The position numbers and the translations under genes were made by a program. The notes under the pieces were generated by a model, which made no database searches, was not told where the DNA came from, and was given only the letters and a program-made list of their open reading frames with translations. Of a DNA stretch of 44,052 bases, positions 12,630 through 21,169 are shown piece after piece. The first letter of the stretch is position 1, and each line of letters starts with the position of its first letter. Origin of the DNA: Gemmatimonadota bacterium (lineage in GTDB: Bacteria > Gemmatimonadota > Gemmatimonadetes > Gemmatimonadales > Gemmatimonadaceae); the NCBI GenBank assembly GCA_016871855.1, contig VHBQ01000019.1, forward strand, positions 1 through 44,052, written 5' to 3'.

Positions 12630-13762
12630 GCACGACTGACCGCGACACGGTGGAGACGGTAGAGAAGCTGCTGGCTGAGCGGCAGAAGGTGGCCGGCTGG
12701 CTCTCCGCGCTCTCCGCGCGACGCGACGCCACGCCGCCCGCCGTCTTCGAGAAAGTCCACGACGACTACTCCGCGAAGCTCGCCAAGGTGCAGGCGAAGC
12801 TGACCGCGGCCGCCGACGGCGTGCAGGCGGCGGCGGCCGACTTGGCCGCGCGACTGACCGACAGGGAGGAGGCGCTCGCGAAGAAGCAGGACGAGCGGTC
12901 CGAGGCCGAGTTGCGCTACGCGGTTGGTGAGTACTCCGAGCGCGAGTGGGAGAAGCGCCGCGGCCGGCTCGACGAGGAGCTCGTGGCGGCGACCGGCGAA
13001 CGGAACAGCTTGCTCGACGACCTGCATCGGCTGCGCGACGTGCTGAATGACGTAGCCGGTCGCGCGGCGGCACCCGACGCGGACGCGCCGGCCGCGTACG
13101 ACGTGATCGCGGCAATCGCGCCCTCCGGCGCGGAGTCGGCGCCGTCCTTCCCCTATGAGGGTGAGGTGGCGTCGATGATGGAGGCAGAGCCGACGCCGAT
13201 CGAGGCGGAGCCGATAGCGGCCGAGCCCGCGGTTTCGGCGGACGAGACGGCGCCGGTGGTCTCGGTCAAGCCGGTCATTCCCATCCATGAGCAGTCGGTC
13301 ATCGCGCCGGTGGAACCCGCCCAGTCGCTGGCGCCGAGTTTCGACGAACTCGAGTTCCTCAAGTCGGTCGTCGGCCGGAGCACGCCGGCAGGGGCGCGTC
13401 ACCCGGCGGAACCAGCGCTCGTCCCCAAGCGGGGCGATTCGAAGCGCGCGACCCCAGCGGCGAAGCGCGCGAGCGAGCCGACACCTCCGCCGATGGCCAG
13501 CGTTCCGCCCGCGCCGCCGGCCGCGCCGCCCGTCGAAGAGAACCCATACGCGGTCCCCGAGCCGCCCATGCCGTTCCCGGATCCCGTGCCTGAGCCGCGC
13601 GTGAGCCAGGAGATGACGCCGCCGCGAGAGAGCTTCTTCGGCCGGCCGACGCCGCGGACGAGCGAGGCGGTGAAGTCGCTCCGCTGCCAGGAATGCGGCA
13701 CGCTGAACTTCCCGACCGAGTGGTACTGCGAGCGGTGCGGAGGGGAACTCGCGGCGTTGTGA
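12626..13762 (+). CDS. Coiled-coil protein with C-terminal zinc ribbon, function unknown
   Basis: The 378-residue product has three parts. Residues 1-140 are a charged helical coiled coil (VEKLLAERQKVAGWLSAL, LTDREEALAKKQDERSEAEL). Residues about 150-340 are a disordered Pro/Ala/Glu-rich linker. The last 25 residues hold a zinc ribbon with Cys354, Cys357, Cys368 and Cys371 (CQECGTLNFP and CERCGGEL). The design suits a scaffold or adaptor; no catalytic motif is visible. It starts in ATGA, overlapping the aldolase gene, and ends 2 bases before the family B repeat array. It is the last gene of the pyr transcript unit. Confidence 0.75.
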   Translation: MSTTDRDTVETVEKLLAERQKVAGWLSALSARRDATPPAVFEKVHDDYSAKLAKVQAKLTAAADGVQAAAADLAARLTDREEALAKKQDERSEAELRYAVGEYSEREWEKRRGRLDEELVAATGERNSLLDDLHRLRDVLNDVAGRAAAPDADAPAAYDVIAAIAPSGAESAPSFPYEGEVASMMEAEPTPIEAEPIAAEPAVSADETAPVVSVKPVIPIHEQSVIAPVEPAQSLAPSFDELEFLKSVVGRSTPAGARHPAEPALVPKRGDSKRATPAAKRASEPTPPPMASVPPAPPAAPPVEENPYAVPEPPMPFPDPVPEPRVSQEMTPPRESFFGRPTPRTSEAVKSLRCQECGTLNFPTEWYCERCGGELAAL

Positions 13763-13764
13763 GG

Positions 13765-13923
13765 GACAGAGAACGACAGAGAAGGACAGAGAAAGACAGA
13801 GAAAGACAGAGAAAGACAGAGAACGACAGAGAACGACAGAGAACGACAGAAGACGACAGAGGGGCGCCAGCCGTGCCGGGCGCCCCTCTGTCGTTCTCTG
13901 TCTTTCTCTGTCGTTCTCTGTCG
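13765..13923. repeat. Family B decamer arrays in inverted orientation around a terminator hairpin
   Basis: Left array: nine consecutive 10-base units from 13765 to 13854, mostly GACAGAGAAC or GACAGAGAAA. Right array: about four units of the reverse complement (CTCTGTCGTT) from 13885 to 13923, ending exactly at the rpsT stop codon. Between them is a GC-rich hairpin. The array begins 2 bases after the upstream stop codon, so the entire convergent gap is repeat, hairpin, inverted repeat. The arrays are far poorer in GC than the flanking genes. This is not CRISPR: the units are contiguous without spacers. Confidence 0.92.
13853..13894. terminator. Bidirectional hairpin between the zinc-ribbon gene and rpsT
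   Basis: A perfect 16-bp stem (13853-13868 with 13879-13894, core CAGAGGGGCGCC) with a 10-base loop. The decamer arrays on both sides can extend the stem by tens of base pairs. Confidence 0.8.
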
Positions 13924-14154
13924 TTATTTCTTCGCCATTTGGCTCTTGTGTCGCGCCGCGGCGTTCTTGTGAACCAGGCCCTTGCGGGCGGCGCGGTCGA
14001 CGAGCTTCACAGCGGCCTTCTTGTCGGCGGGCGACGCGCCCGCGGTCTTGGCCTTCTTTAGGGCAGTCCGCAGGGCGGCACGCTGCGCACGGTTGCGCAC
14101 GGTTGCCGCGCGGGCCTTGCGCATGTTCTTCTTTGCGGACGCGATTCTGGGCAC
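13924..14154 (-). CDS. rpsT: Small ribosomal subunit protein bS20
   Basis: bS20 binds 16S rRNA early in 30S assembly. The 76-residue, Lys/Ala/Arg-rich helical product starts MPRIASAKKNMRKARAATVR, matching the family start, and ends HKSQMAKK. The start is GTG at 14154 with GGAGAG about 9 bases upstream. It is a single-gene unit with its own promoter. The stop codon directly touches the family B array. Confidence 0.95.
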   Translation of the reverse strand: MPRIASAKKNMRKARAATVRNRAQRAALRTALKKAKTAGASPADKKAAVKLVDRAARKGLVHKNAAARHKSQMAKK

Positions 14155-14207
14155 TCTTGAGGCTCTCCGAAATGGTTCGTGGGCCGCCGATCGGCGACAG
14201 ACTAAGA

Positions 14208-14236
14208 AAAATGCCCGGACTGAGGTGCCAAGTCAA
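14208..14236 (-). promoter_or_regulatory. Promoter of rpsT
   Basis: On the minus strand TTGACT (14236-14231), a 17-base spacer and CATTTT (14213-14208) form a fair sigma-70-type promoter about 54 bases before the rpsT start. Confidence 0.5.
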
Positions 14237-14249
14237 GGTGGAACAGGCA

Positions 14250-14407
14250 GTTGAAGGCGATAGAGGATTGGGAATCCGGAATGCGAATAAGGACCACGAT
14301 CGAGGACTTCGACACGCGATTCGCCCGGGCGCCCGCCCGAATCGCGAATCGCCGTCCTGTGTCGAGTTCCTCCATCCGAATCCGGACTCCTAGTCCTCAA
14401 TCATCTA
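14250..14407. repeat. Family E imperfect inverted repeat upstream of the M50 protease gene
   Basis: The stretch is built of GAGGAT, GGAATCCGGAATGCG and GAGGACTTCGACAC units, followed after a GC-rich centre (GATTCGCCCGGGCG, then CGCCCGAATCGCGAATC) by their approximate reverse complements (GTGTCGAGTTCCTC, GAATCCGGACTCC, AGTCCTCAATC). It resembles the sequence directly after groEL. I see no gene in 14155-14482. It lies between two divergent promoters rather than at convergent ends. Confidence 0.65.
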
Positions 14408-14482
14408 CCGTCGCTTGCTCCGCCCCAATACTTTAGAGCCGACTGCCCGCGATGGGCCTCTTCCTCCCCCGGCGACGACCGC

Positions 14483-15169
14483 GTGACCCCCAAGGCCATA
14501 CAGCTGCTCCTCGGTGCGCCGGTGCTCCTCTTCGCGATGGTCGCGCATGAGTACGCGCACGGCTACGCCGCGCACAAGCAGGGAGATGACACCGCCAAGC
14601 AGTTGGGGCGCCTCAGCTGGAATCCGCTGCGGCACATCGATCCCTGGATGACCATCATCCTCCCCACGGTGATGTTCTACACGACCGGCATGGCCCTCGG
14701 TGGCGCCAAGCCCGTCCCCGTGGATCCGAGCAGTTATCGCAACTACCGCCGCGGCGACATCATCGTCTCGCTCGCCGGAATCGCCACCAATCTCGCGATC
14801 GCGGCCCTGCTCGTGCCCGCCATCATCGCCCTCGGCTATCTCGGCCGCGTGATGCCCGCCGCCAGCGAGACGATTTCCCTGGTGCAGCTGATGTTCCGGC
14901 TGGGCATCTTCATCAACCTGCTGCTCGCCGTCTTCAACCTGATGCCGCTGCCGCCGCTCGACGGCTCGCACGTCGTCAAGCACTTTCTGCCGCCGCGCTG
15001 GGCGTGGAAGTACCAGCAGATCGCCCGGTTCGGCGTGCTCATCCTGATCCTCCTGCTCATGTTCGGCGGGCCAGTGCTGCGCACCTGGATGGCGCCCGCG
15101 GTCTGGCTCGACCGCCTCGCGATGGACCTTGTGACGCCCTACATCCTGCTCACCCCATGGACGACCTGA
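14483..15169 (+). CDS. Site-2 protease-family membrane metallopeptidase (M50)
   Basis: The 228-residue integral membrane protein has the zinc site HEYAH at residues 22-26 in the first membrane helix and the third ligand in NLMPLPPLDGSHV (Asp near 159). About five hydrophobic segments are visible (roughly 5-25, 55-72, 90-115, 130-155, 185-205). This short form without a PDZ domain belongs to the YwhC-like group of M50 peptidases, which cleave proteins within the membrane; the substrate is unknown. The start is GTG at 14483; the ATG at 14452 is in another frame. The end overlaps scpA by 13 bases, so it heads the scpA-scpB-rluB operon, an order common in bacteria. Confidence 0.9.
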   Translation: MTPKAIQLLLGAPVLLFAMVAHEYAHGYAAHKQGDDTAKQLGRLSWNPLRHIDPWMTIILPTVMFYTTGMALGGAKPVPVDPSSYRNYRRGDIIVSLAGIATNLAIAALLVPAIIALGYLGRVMPAASETISLVQLMFRLGIFINLLLAVFNLMPLPPLDGSHVVKHFLPPRWAWKYQQIARFGVLILILLLMFGGPVLRTWMAPAVWLDRLAMDLVTPYILLTPWTT

Positions 15170-15966
15170 GTCCGCCTGCCTCCGTCCCCGAAACGCCGGC
15201 CGTCGCCGGTCACGCGCCGGTTAGTGCGTCGGGTGAGGCGGCGTTGGCGCCGCCCGAGACGGGCTTCGTCATTGACCTGCCGCACTACAGCGGACCGCTC
15301 GATCTCCTGCTCGCGCTCATCCGCGACGAGAAGGTGGACATCTACGACATTCCCGTGGCGCGCATCTGCCAGCAGTTCATCGCGCGGATGCACTCGCTGA
15401 AGCTCGACGAGGCGGCGGACTACCTCGAGATGGCGGCGCGCCTGCTGCGCATCAAGGCGCAGATGCTGCTGCCGCGCCCCGACGGCGAAGAGGCCTGGGA
15501 AGATCCGCGGGCCGAGCTCGTGCGCCGCCTGCTGGAGTACCAGCAGATGCGCGAGGTCGTGGATGTGCTGGAGCGGCTCGGTGAAGACCGGCGCAATCGC
15601 TTCGCGCGCACGTGGGTGCCCGGACCGCTCGCTCCCGCCGTCCAGGCGCCGCTCGCGCTCTCGCTGGGCGAGCTGCTCGCCGCGGTCGACCGCGTGCTCC
15701 GCCACGCGCAGCAGCCGCAGGTGCACGACGTCATCTCGCGCCCCATCGACGTGGATGGCTTCATCGAGGTCGTTCGCGCCGTCATCGCGCTGCGCGCGGT
15801 GGCGCGCTTCCGCGATGTCGTGCCGCCGGGCGCGGAGCCGTGGGAAGTGCTCTCCGGCCTGCTCGCGCTCCTGGAGCTGGCCCGCCGCGGCGAACTCCGC
15901 CTCGCCCAACCCCGACCCTTTGCCTCTGTGGAGATCCGCCGTGAACTCGCTGGCGAAGCTGCTTGA
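15157..15966 (+). CDS. scpA: Segregation and condensation protein ScpA
   Basis: ScpA is the kleisin that bridges the Smc dimer and binds ScpB in chromosome condensation. The 269-residue product has an Ala/Pro-rich N-terminal tail, then the family signature FVIDLPHYSGPLDLLLALIRDEKVDIYDIP at about 37-66 and YLEMAARLLRIKAQMLLPRP near 90. A C-terminal winged helix (EVLSGLLALLELARRGELRL) contacts the Smc head. ATG at 15157 is the only start close to the conserved region. The next gene is scpB. Confidence 0.93.
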   Translation: MDDLSPPASVPETPAVAGHAPVSASGEAALAPPETGFVIDLPHYSGPLDLLLALIRDEKVDIYDIPVARICQQFIARMHSLKLDEAADYLEMAARLLRIKAQMLLPRPDGEEAWEDPRAELVRRLLEYQQMREVVDVLERLGEDRRNRFARTWVPGPLAPAVQAPLALSLGELLAAVDRVLRHAQQPQVHDVISRPIDVDGFIEVVRAVIALRAVARFRDVVPPGAEPWEVLSGLLALLELARRGELRLAQPRPFASVEIRRELAGEAA

Positions 15967-16516
15967 AGCCGCGCTCTTCGCGAGCCCGCGTCCCATTACC
16001 ACCGAGGAGCTGGCCACGCTCGACGCCGAAGCCTCGCCGGCGGCGGTGCAGGCGGCGCTCGATGAACTGCGTGAGCACTACGACGTCGACGGCCATGCCG
16101 TCGAACTCGTCGACGCGGGCGGAGGATGGCAGATCCTGACGCGCCCCGAGTACACCGAGGCCATCGAGCGCGCGCAGCTGGCCCTGCGCCCGCGTCGCCT
16201 CTCGCCGGCGGCGCTGGAGACGTTGGCCATCGTCGCGTACCGCCAGCCCATCGGACGCGCCGAGATCGAGGAGATCCGAGGCGTGGACGTCGGCAGCGTG
16301 CTGAAGTCGCTGCACGAGCGCGGCCTGATTGACGTCGTCGGCCGCTCCGAGGCGCTGGGGCGCCCGCTGCTCTACGGCACGACGGATGCGTTCCTCGAGC
16401 AGTTCGCCCTGCGCCACCTGGAGGAGCTGCCGCGCGCCGACGAACTGGCCGTGGCGCTGCGCGAGCACGAGCCGGAGACGCTCGACCAGGTGATCCATCA
16501 CGACGAGGCCTCGTGA
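15941..16516 (+). CDS. scpB: Segregation and condensation protein ScpB
   Basis: ScpB is the winged-helix dimer that binds ScpA in the Smc complex. The 191-residue product starts with GTG at 15941 (NSLAKLLEAALFASPRPIT) and contains the family core RRLSPAALETLAIVAYRQPI followed by GRAEIEEIRGVDVGSVLKSL and GRPLLYGTTDAFLEQF. It overlaps scpA by 26 bases, implying translational coupling and equal expression. The acidic tail is typical. Confidence 0.93.
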   Translation: MNSLAKLLEAALFASPRPITTEELATLDAEASPAAVQAALDELREHYDVDGHAVELVDAGGGWQILTRPEYTEAIERAQLALRPRRLSPAALETLAIVAYRQPIGRAEIEEIRGVDVGSVLKSLHERGLIDVVGRSEALGRPLLYGTTDAFLEQFALRHLEELPRADELAVALREHEPETLDQVIHHDEAS

Positions 16517-17253
16517 CCGGCGGCGCGATGCGCATTCACCGCGCGCTGGCGCGCGCCGGGGTCGCGTCGCGGCGCAAGGCGGAGGAACTCGTCGCCGCGG
16601 GACGCGTGCGGGTCAACGGCGCGGTGGCGCGCACGGGCCAGAGCGTTGATCCGGCGCGCGACGAGATCACGGTCGATGGTCAGCGGCTCGCCGCGCCGCA
16701 GGGCGCGTCGTGGCTCGTCCTCCACAAGCCGGCGGGTGTCCTCACGTCGCGCCCCGACGGGAGCGGACGGCGCACCGTCTTCGATCTGGTGCCCGACGTC
16801 CCCGGTCTCACGTACGTGGGGCGCCTCGACTATCTCACCGAGGGCGTGCTGCTCCTCACGACTGACGGGGACGCCGCGCACCGGCTCACGCATCCGTCGT
16901 CGGAGATCGAGCGCACTTACGTCGTTACCGTGCGCGGTGACGTGCCCACCGCGGTGCGGCAGGCGCGTGCTGGCGTCGAACTCGAAGATGGTCTCGTACG
17001 TCCGGTCGGCGTGGAGGCAGTGCAGGGCCCCGACCGGCAATGGCAGCTGTCCATCACGATCCGCGAGGGGCGCAACCGCGAGGTGCGCCGCCTGTGCGAG
17101 GCGCTCGACCTCGAGGTGAACCGCCTCGTGCGCACGCAGTTCGGCCCCGTGCGACTCGGCAACCTCCCGTCGGCGGCGTCGCGTCCGCTGACCGCGAAGG
17201 AACTGTCCCTGATCAACGCCCTCGGCCGCACCGACGGCGCTCCATCGGGGTAG
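16513..17253 (+). CDS. rRNA pseudouridine synthase, RsuA/RluB family
   Basis: These enzymes turn uridine into pseudouridine in ribosomal RNA. The product has 246 residues: an S4 RNA-binding domain at about 6-55 (RIHRALARAGVASRRKAEEL) and a catalytic domain with GRLDYLTEGVLLLT, where Asp106 is the catalytic aspartate, then GRNREVRRLCEAL. Its place after scpA-scpB is the usual one for RluB, which acts on 23S helix 89, but RluE or RsuA activity cannot be excluded by sequence alone. The start GTG overlaps the scpB stop (GTGA); ATG at 16528 is an alternative. Confidence 0.9.
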   Translation: MTGGAMRIHRALARAGVASRRKAEELVAAGRVRVNGAVARTGQSVDPARDEITVDGQRLAAPQGASWLVLHKPAGVLTSRPDGSGRRTVFDLVPDVPGLTYVGRLDYLTEGVLLLTTDGDAAHRLTHPSSEIERTYVVTVRGDVPTAVRQARAGVELEDGLVRPVGVEAVQGPDRQWQLSITIREGRNREVRRLCEALDLEVNRLVRTQFGPVRLGNLPSAASRPLTAKELSLINALGRTDGAPSG

Positions 17254-17277
17254 AACGCCCAACTCGGCGGTGACGAT

Positions 17278-17338
17278 CCACCGTCCACCGTCCTCCGTCC
17301 ACCGTCTGCGTTTTTCCTCCCACCGTCTACCGTCCGCC
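17278..17338. repeat. Family A heptamer repeats directly before moxR
   Basis: TCCACCG, TCCACCG, TCCTCCG and TCCACCG run from 17278 to 17305, and degenerate copies continue (CCCACCG, TCTACCG) to just before the moxR GTG at 17342. The array occupies the position of the ribosome site. The same heptamer is found at 5962-6122. Confidence 0.8.
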
Positions 17339-17341
17339 TCC

Positions 17342-18288
<947 letters not shown>

Positions 18289-18292
<4 letters not shown>

Positions 18293-19239
18293 CCGCGCCC
18301 GCAGCGCCCGCCGCGGCGTTCGCGCGCCGCGCCGACGAGGGCGGCGGCGTGCCCCCGGAGATTCTGCGCCAGGTCAAGCGCATCGAGCTGCGCACGCGCG
18401 GACTGGTGAACTCGCACTTCGCCGGCGAATACCACTCGGTGTTCAAGGGGCAGGGGATGGAGTTCGCCGAGGTGCGCGAGTACCAGCCGGGCGACGAGGT
18501 GCGCACGATCGACTGGAATGTCTCGGCCCGGATGCGCCGGCTGTTCGTGAAGCGCTACGTCGAGGAGCGCGAACTCACCGTCATGCTCCTCGTGGACTGC
18601 TCGGGATCGGCGCGCTTCGGCACGGCCGAGCGCGACAAGCGCGCGCTCTCCGCGGAACTCGCCGCCGTGCTCGCGCTCACCGCCACGCGCAACAACGATC
18701 GTGTGGGGCTCGTGCTCTTCTCTGACGGCATCGAGCATGTCGTGCCGCCGCGGAAGGGGCGCCGGCACGCCCTGCGGCTGGTGCGCGACGTGCTGGCCTG
18801 GCCCGCGCGTCAGCGCGCCACCGATCTAGCTGGCGCGCTCGACCACGCGGCGCGTGTGCTGTCGCATCACGCCATCGTCTTCGTCATCTCGGATTGGGTG
18901 GCGCCCAACCCCGAACGCGCGCTCCGCCGCCTGCGTCAGCGGCACGATGTGGTCGGCGTCGTGCTCGACGATCCCGGGGAGCGCGACCTGCCGTCGTTGG
19001 GCGTTGCGCGCTTGGTGGACCCGGAGACCGGCGGCTACCTCGAGGTGGACACGAGCGACGGCGCGGTGCGGCGCGCCTACACCGAGGCGGTGCAGGCGGA
19101 GCGCGCTGAGCGCACCTCGCGCTTCCGGCGGCTGGCCATCGACGAGGTGCGCGTGCGCACAGAGACGGGCTATGTGGACGCGCTGATGCGCTTCTTTGCG
19201 ACGCGCGAAACGCGCGCGCGCCGGCGGGCGCGCCACTAG
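18289..19239 (+). CDS. DUF58 protein with a VWA-like domain
   Basis: DUF58 proteins are standard partners of MoxR. The 316-residue product has the signature EYQPGDEVRTIDWNVSARM at about 64-82, followed by a VWA-like fold (ELTVMLLVDCSGSARFGT), where DCSGS matches the metal-binding DxSxS pattern. No membrane segment is visible, so it is probably cytoplasmic. The start is GTG in GTGA, overlapping moxR. Its molecular role is not established; the context suggests delivery of a substrate to MoxR or a link between MoxR and the membrane Bat proteins. Confidence 0.9.
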
Positions 19240-20177
19240 TGCTCGGCGTCGCGGCGCTCGCGTGGCTGCTCGCCGCTCCACAGGGGGACGGCGCGCGTCC
19301 CATCGTCGGTGTGGACGTGCGCCCCGCGACCGTGGCCGTGGGCGAGCCGTTCACGGTGCGCGTGCGCGTGCGGGCGAGCGCCGGCGCGACGGTGCGTTTT
19401 CCGGAAGTGCCCGACTCCGCGGGCGCGATCGAGGCGCTCGATCCGCGCGCCATCGAGAACCGGTCCACCAGCGAGTGGCTCGACCAGACCGCAGTCTACC
19501 GCTTCATCGCCTGGGAGCCCGGGCGCCGCGCCGCGCCGCTCGGGCCGGTGCTCTGGTCGCACGCGCGCGCCACCGAGCCCATCGCCTTCACGGTGCCCGC
19601 CGTTGAAGTCACGACGATGCTTCCCGCCGACACCGCGCTGCTCCAGCCGCGGGCGGCGCGCGCGCCCTTTGAGGCGCCGCCGCAGTGGTGGCGCTGGGGG
19701 CTGATTGCCGCGTCGCTGCTTGCGATCGCATGGATGCTGCGCCGCGCCTGGCGTCGGCGCGGCGAGACGGCCAGCGCGCCCGATGCCTTCGCCGACGCGC
19801 AGGCGTCGTTCGCTGCGGTGGACGCGCTCGCGCTTGCCGATGCGGGCGAACCGGGCCGCGCGGTGCTCCTGAACGCCGAGGTGATGCGGGCGTACCTCGC
19901 GCGACGATTCCCGCAGGCGGCCGACGGGCTCACGACGCCGGAGTTCGTGCGGGCGCTCGCCGAGCACCAACTGCCGATCCTGCCCGAGGAGGTCGCCGAA
20001 GTGCTCGACGCGGCCGACGCCGTCAAGTTTGCCGGGGCGCCGGTGGACGACGCGCGTCTGGCGCGCATCGCCCGCGCGGCGCGCGGCGTGGTGCGTGACG
20101 TGCAGGCGGCGTATGAGGCGCGGCTCGCCGTCGCCGACAAGGGGAAGGGCGCGCGCGGCCGGCGGAGGAGTGCATGA
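19239..20177 (+). CDS. Short BatD-like membrane-anchored protein
   Basis: The 312-residue product has an N-terminal hydrophobic segment (LGVAALAWLLAA), a beta-rich exported domain (about 20-145, with VDVRPATVAVGEPFTVRVRV as found in BatD), one membrane helix at about 150-167 (WGLIAASLLAIAWML) and a cytoplasmic helical tail. The tail pattern LNAEVMRAYLARRF and TTPEFVRAL resembles the cytoplasmic part of BatD/DUF4381 proteins. Its GTG shares one base with the preceding stop (TAGTG), and its end overlaps the batA ATG. Family placement is tentative, but its position between DUF58 and BatA is usual for such proteins. Confidence 0.65.
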   Translation: MLGVAALAWLLAAPQGDGARPIVGVDVRPATVAVGEPFTVRVRVRASAGATVRFPEVPDSAGAIEALDPRAIENRSTSEWLDQTAVYRFIAWEPGRRAAPLGPVLWSHARATEPIAFTVPAVEVTTMLPADTALLQPRAARAPFEAPPQWWRWGLIAASLLAIAWMLRRAWRRRGETASAPDAFADAQASFAAVDALALADAGEPGRAVLLNAEVMRAYLARRFPQAADGLTTPEFVRALAEHQLPILPEEVAEVLDAADAVKFAGAPVDDARLARIARAARGVVRDVQAAYEARLAVADKGKGARGRRRSA

Positions 20178-21169
20178 TCGCGTGGCTGCGCGGATGGGAA
20201 TTGGCTTCGCCCTGGTGGCTGCTGCTCCTGCCGCTCATTGCGGGATGGCTGGCATGGCGCCGCCGCCGTCGGCCCGACGCGATCCTCTTCTCGCGAGTGG
20301 ACGTGCTCTCGAAGGGCCCTGGACGCGGGCGCTGGGCGGCCCGCGCACTCCTGGTCCTTCGCGCCATCGCGCTCGTGGCGGGCACCGTCGCGCTCGCCCG
20401 CCCGCGCACTGGGGCGCGCACCGAGCAGGTGACGGGCGAGGGCATCAGCATCATGCTCGTCGTGGATCTGTCGAGCTCGATGCTCGCCGAGGACTTCCAG
20501 CCCCAGAACCGGCTGGAAGTCGCCAAGGGTAAGATCAAGCAGTTCGTCCTAGCGCGCTCCACGGACGCGATCGGCCTCGTGTCGTTCTCCGGCGAGGCGC
20601 TTACGCAGGTGCCGCTCACTGTGGACTACCCGGTGGTGCTCGCCGCGGTGGACAACCTGCAGTCTGGCCAGCTCGAGGACGGCACGGCCATCGGCACGGC
20701 CATCGCCACCGCGTCGAACCGGCTACGTGACGCGCCGGGGCGTTCCAAGGTGATGGTCCTCCTGACCGACGGCGTGAACAACCGTGGATCCATCGATCCG
20801 CGCACCGCGGCACAGGCCGCCGCATCACTCGGCATTCGCATCTACACCATCGGCGTGGGGAGCGAGGGGATGGCGCCGGTGCCGGTGGGTCGCGGCGTCT
20901 TCGGCTTGCGCTATGAGAACCGCAAGGTCGAGATCGACGAGCCGTTGCTCACCGACATCGCGCAGGGGACCGCGGGGCGCTACTTCCGCGCGCGCGACGG
21001 CGCCGCGTTGCAGCGCATCTACGAGCAGATCGACCAGCTCGAGCGCGTGCCGGTGCGGGCGTCGCGCTATGTGCGTTACAACGAGCTGTACGTCTACCCG
21101 CTGGGCCTCGCGCTTACTGCGCTCGTGCTCGAACTCGCGCTCCTCGCGTGGCGGGGGCCGCTGCCGTGA
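20174..21169 (+). CDS. batA: BatA-type VWA membrane protein
   Basis: The 331-residue product has two N-terminal hydrophobic segments (about 12-27 and 56-74), a VWA domain with a complete metal site DLSSS at 98-102 plus LLTDGVNN, and a C-terminal membrane helix (LYVYPLGLALTALVLELALLAW). This is the BatA layout: VWA domain between membrane helices. Bat proteins were named for aerotolerance in Bacteroides, but the molecular role is still unclear. The start overlaps the previous gene in ATGA and the end overlaps the next in GTGA. Confidence 0.88.
   Translation: MIAWLRGWELASPWWLLLLPLIAGWLAWRRRRRPDAILFSRVDVLSKGPGRGRWAARALLVLRAIALVAGTVALARPRTGARTEQVTGEGISIMLVVDLSSSMLAEDFQPQNRLEVAKGKIKQFVLARSTDAIGLVSFSGEALTQVPLTVDYPVVLAAVDNLQSGQLEDGTAIGTAIATASNRLRDAPGRSKVMVLLTDGVNNRGSIDPRTAAQAAASLGIRIYTIGVGSEGMAPVPVGRGVFGLRYENRKVEIDEPLLTDIAQGTAGRYFRARDGAALQRIYEQIDQLERVPVRASRYVRYNELYVYPLGLALTALVLELALLAWRGPLP

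Noticed and set aside
13765..13923. CRISPR array
   Set aside because: The units are contiguous 10-mers without unique spacers, in both orientations, and no cas genes are present.
17270..17341. N-terminal extension of MoxR
   Set aside because: Encoded by heptamer repeats and not part of the family; the GTG at 17342 gives a normal MoxR.
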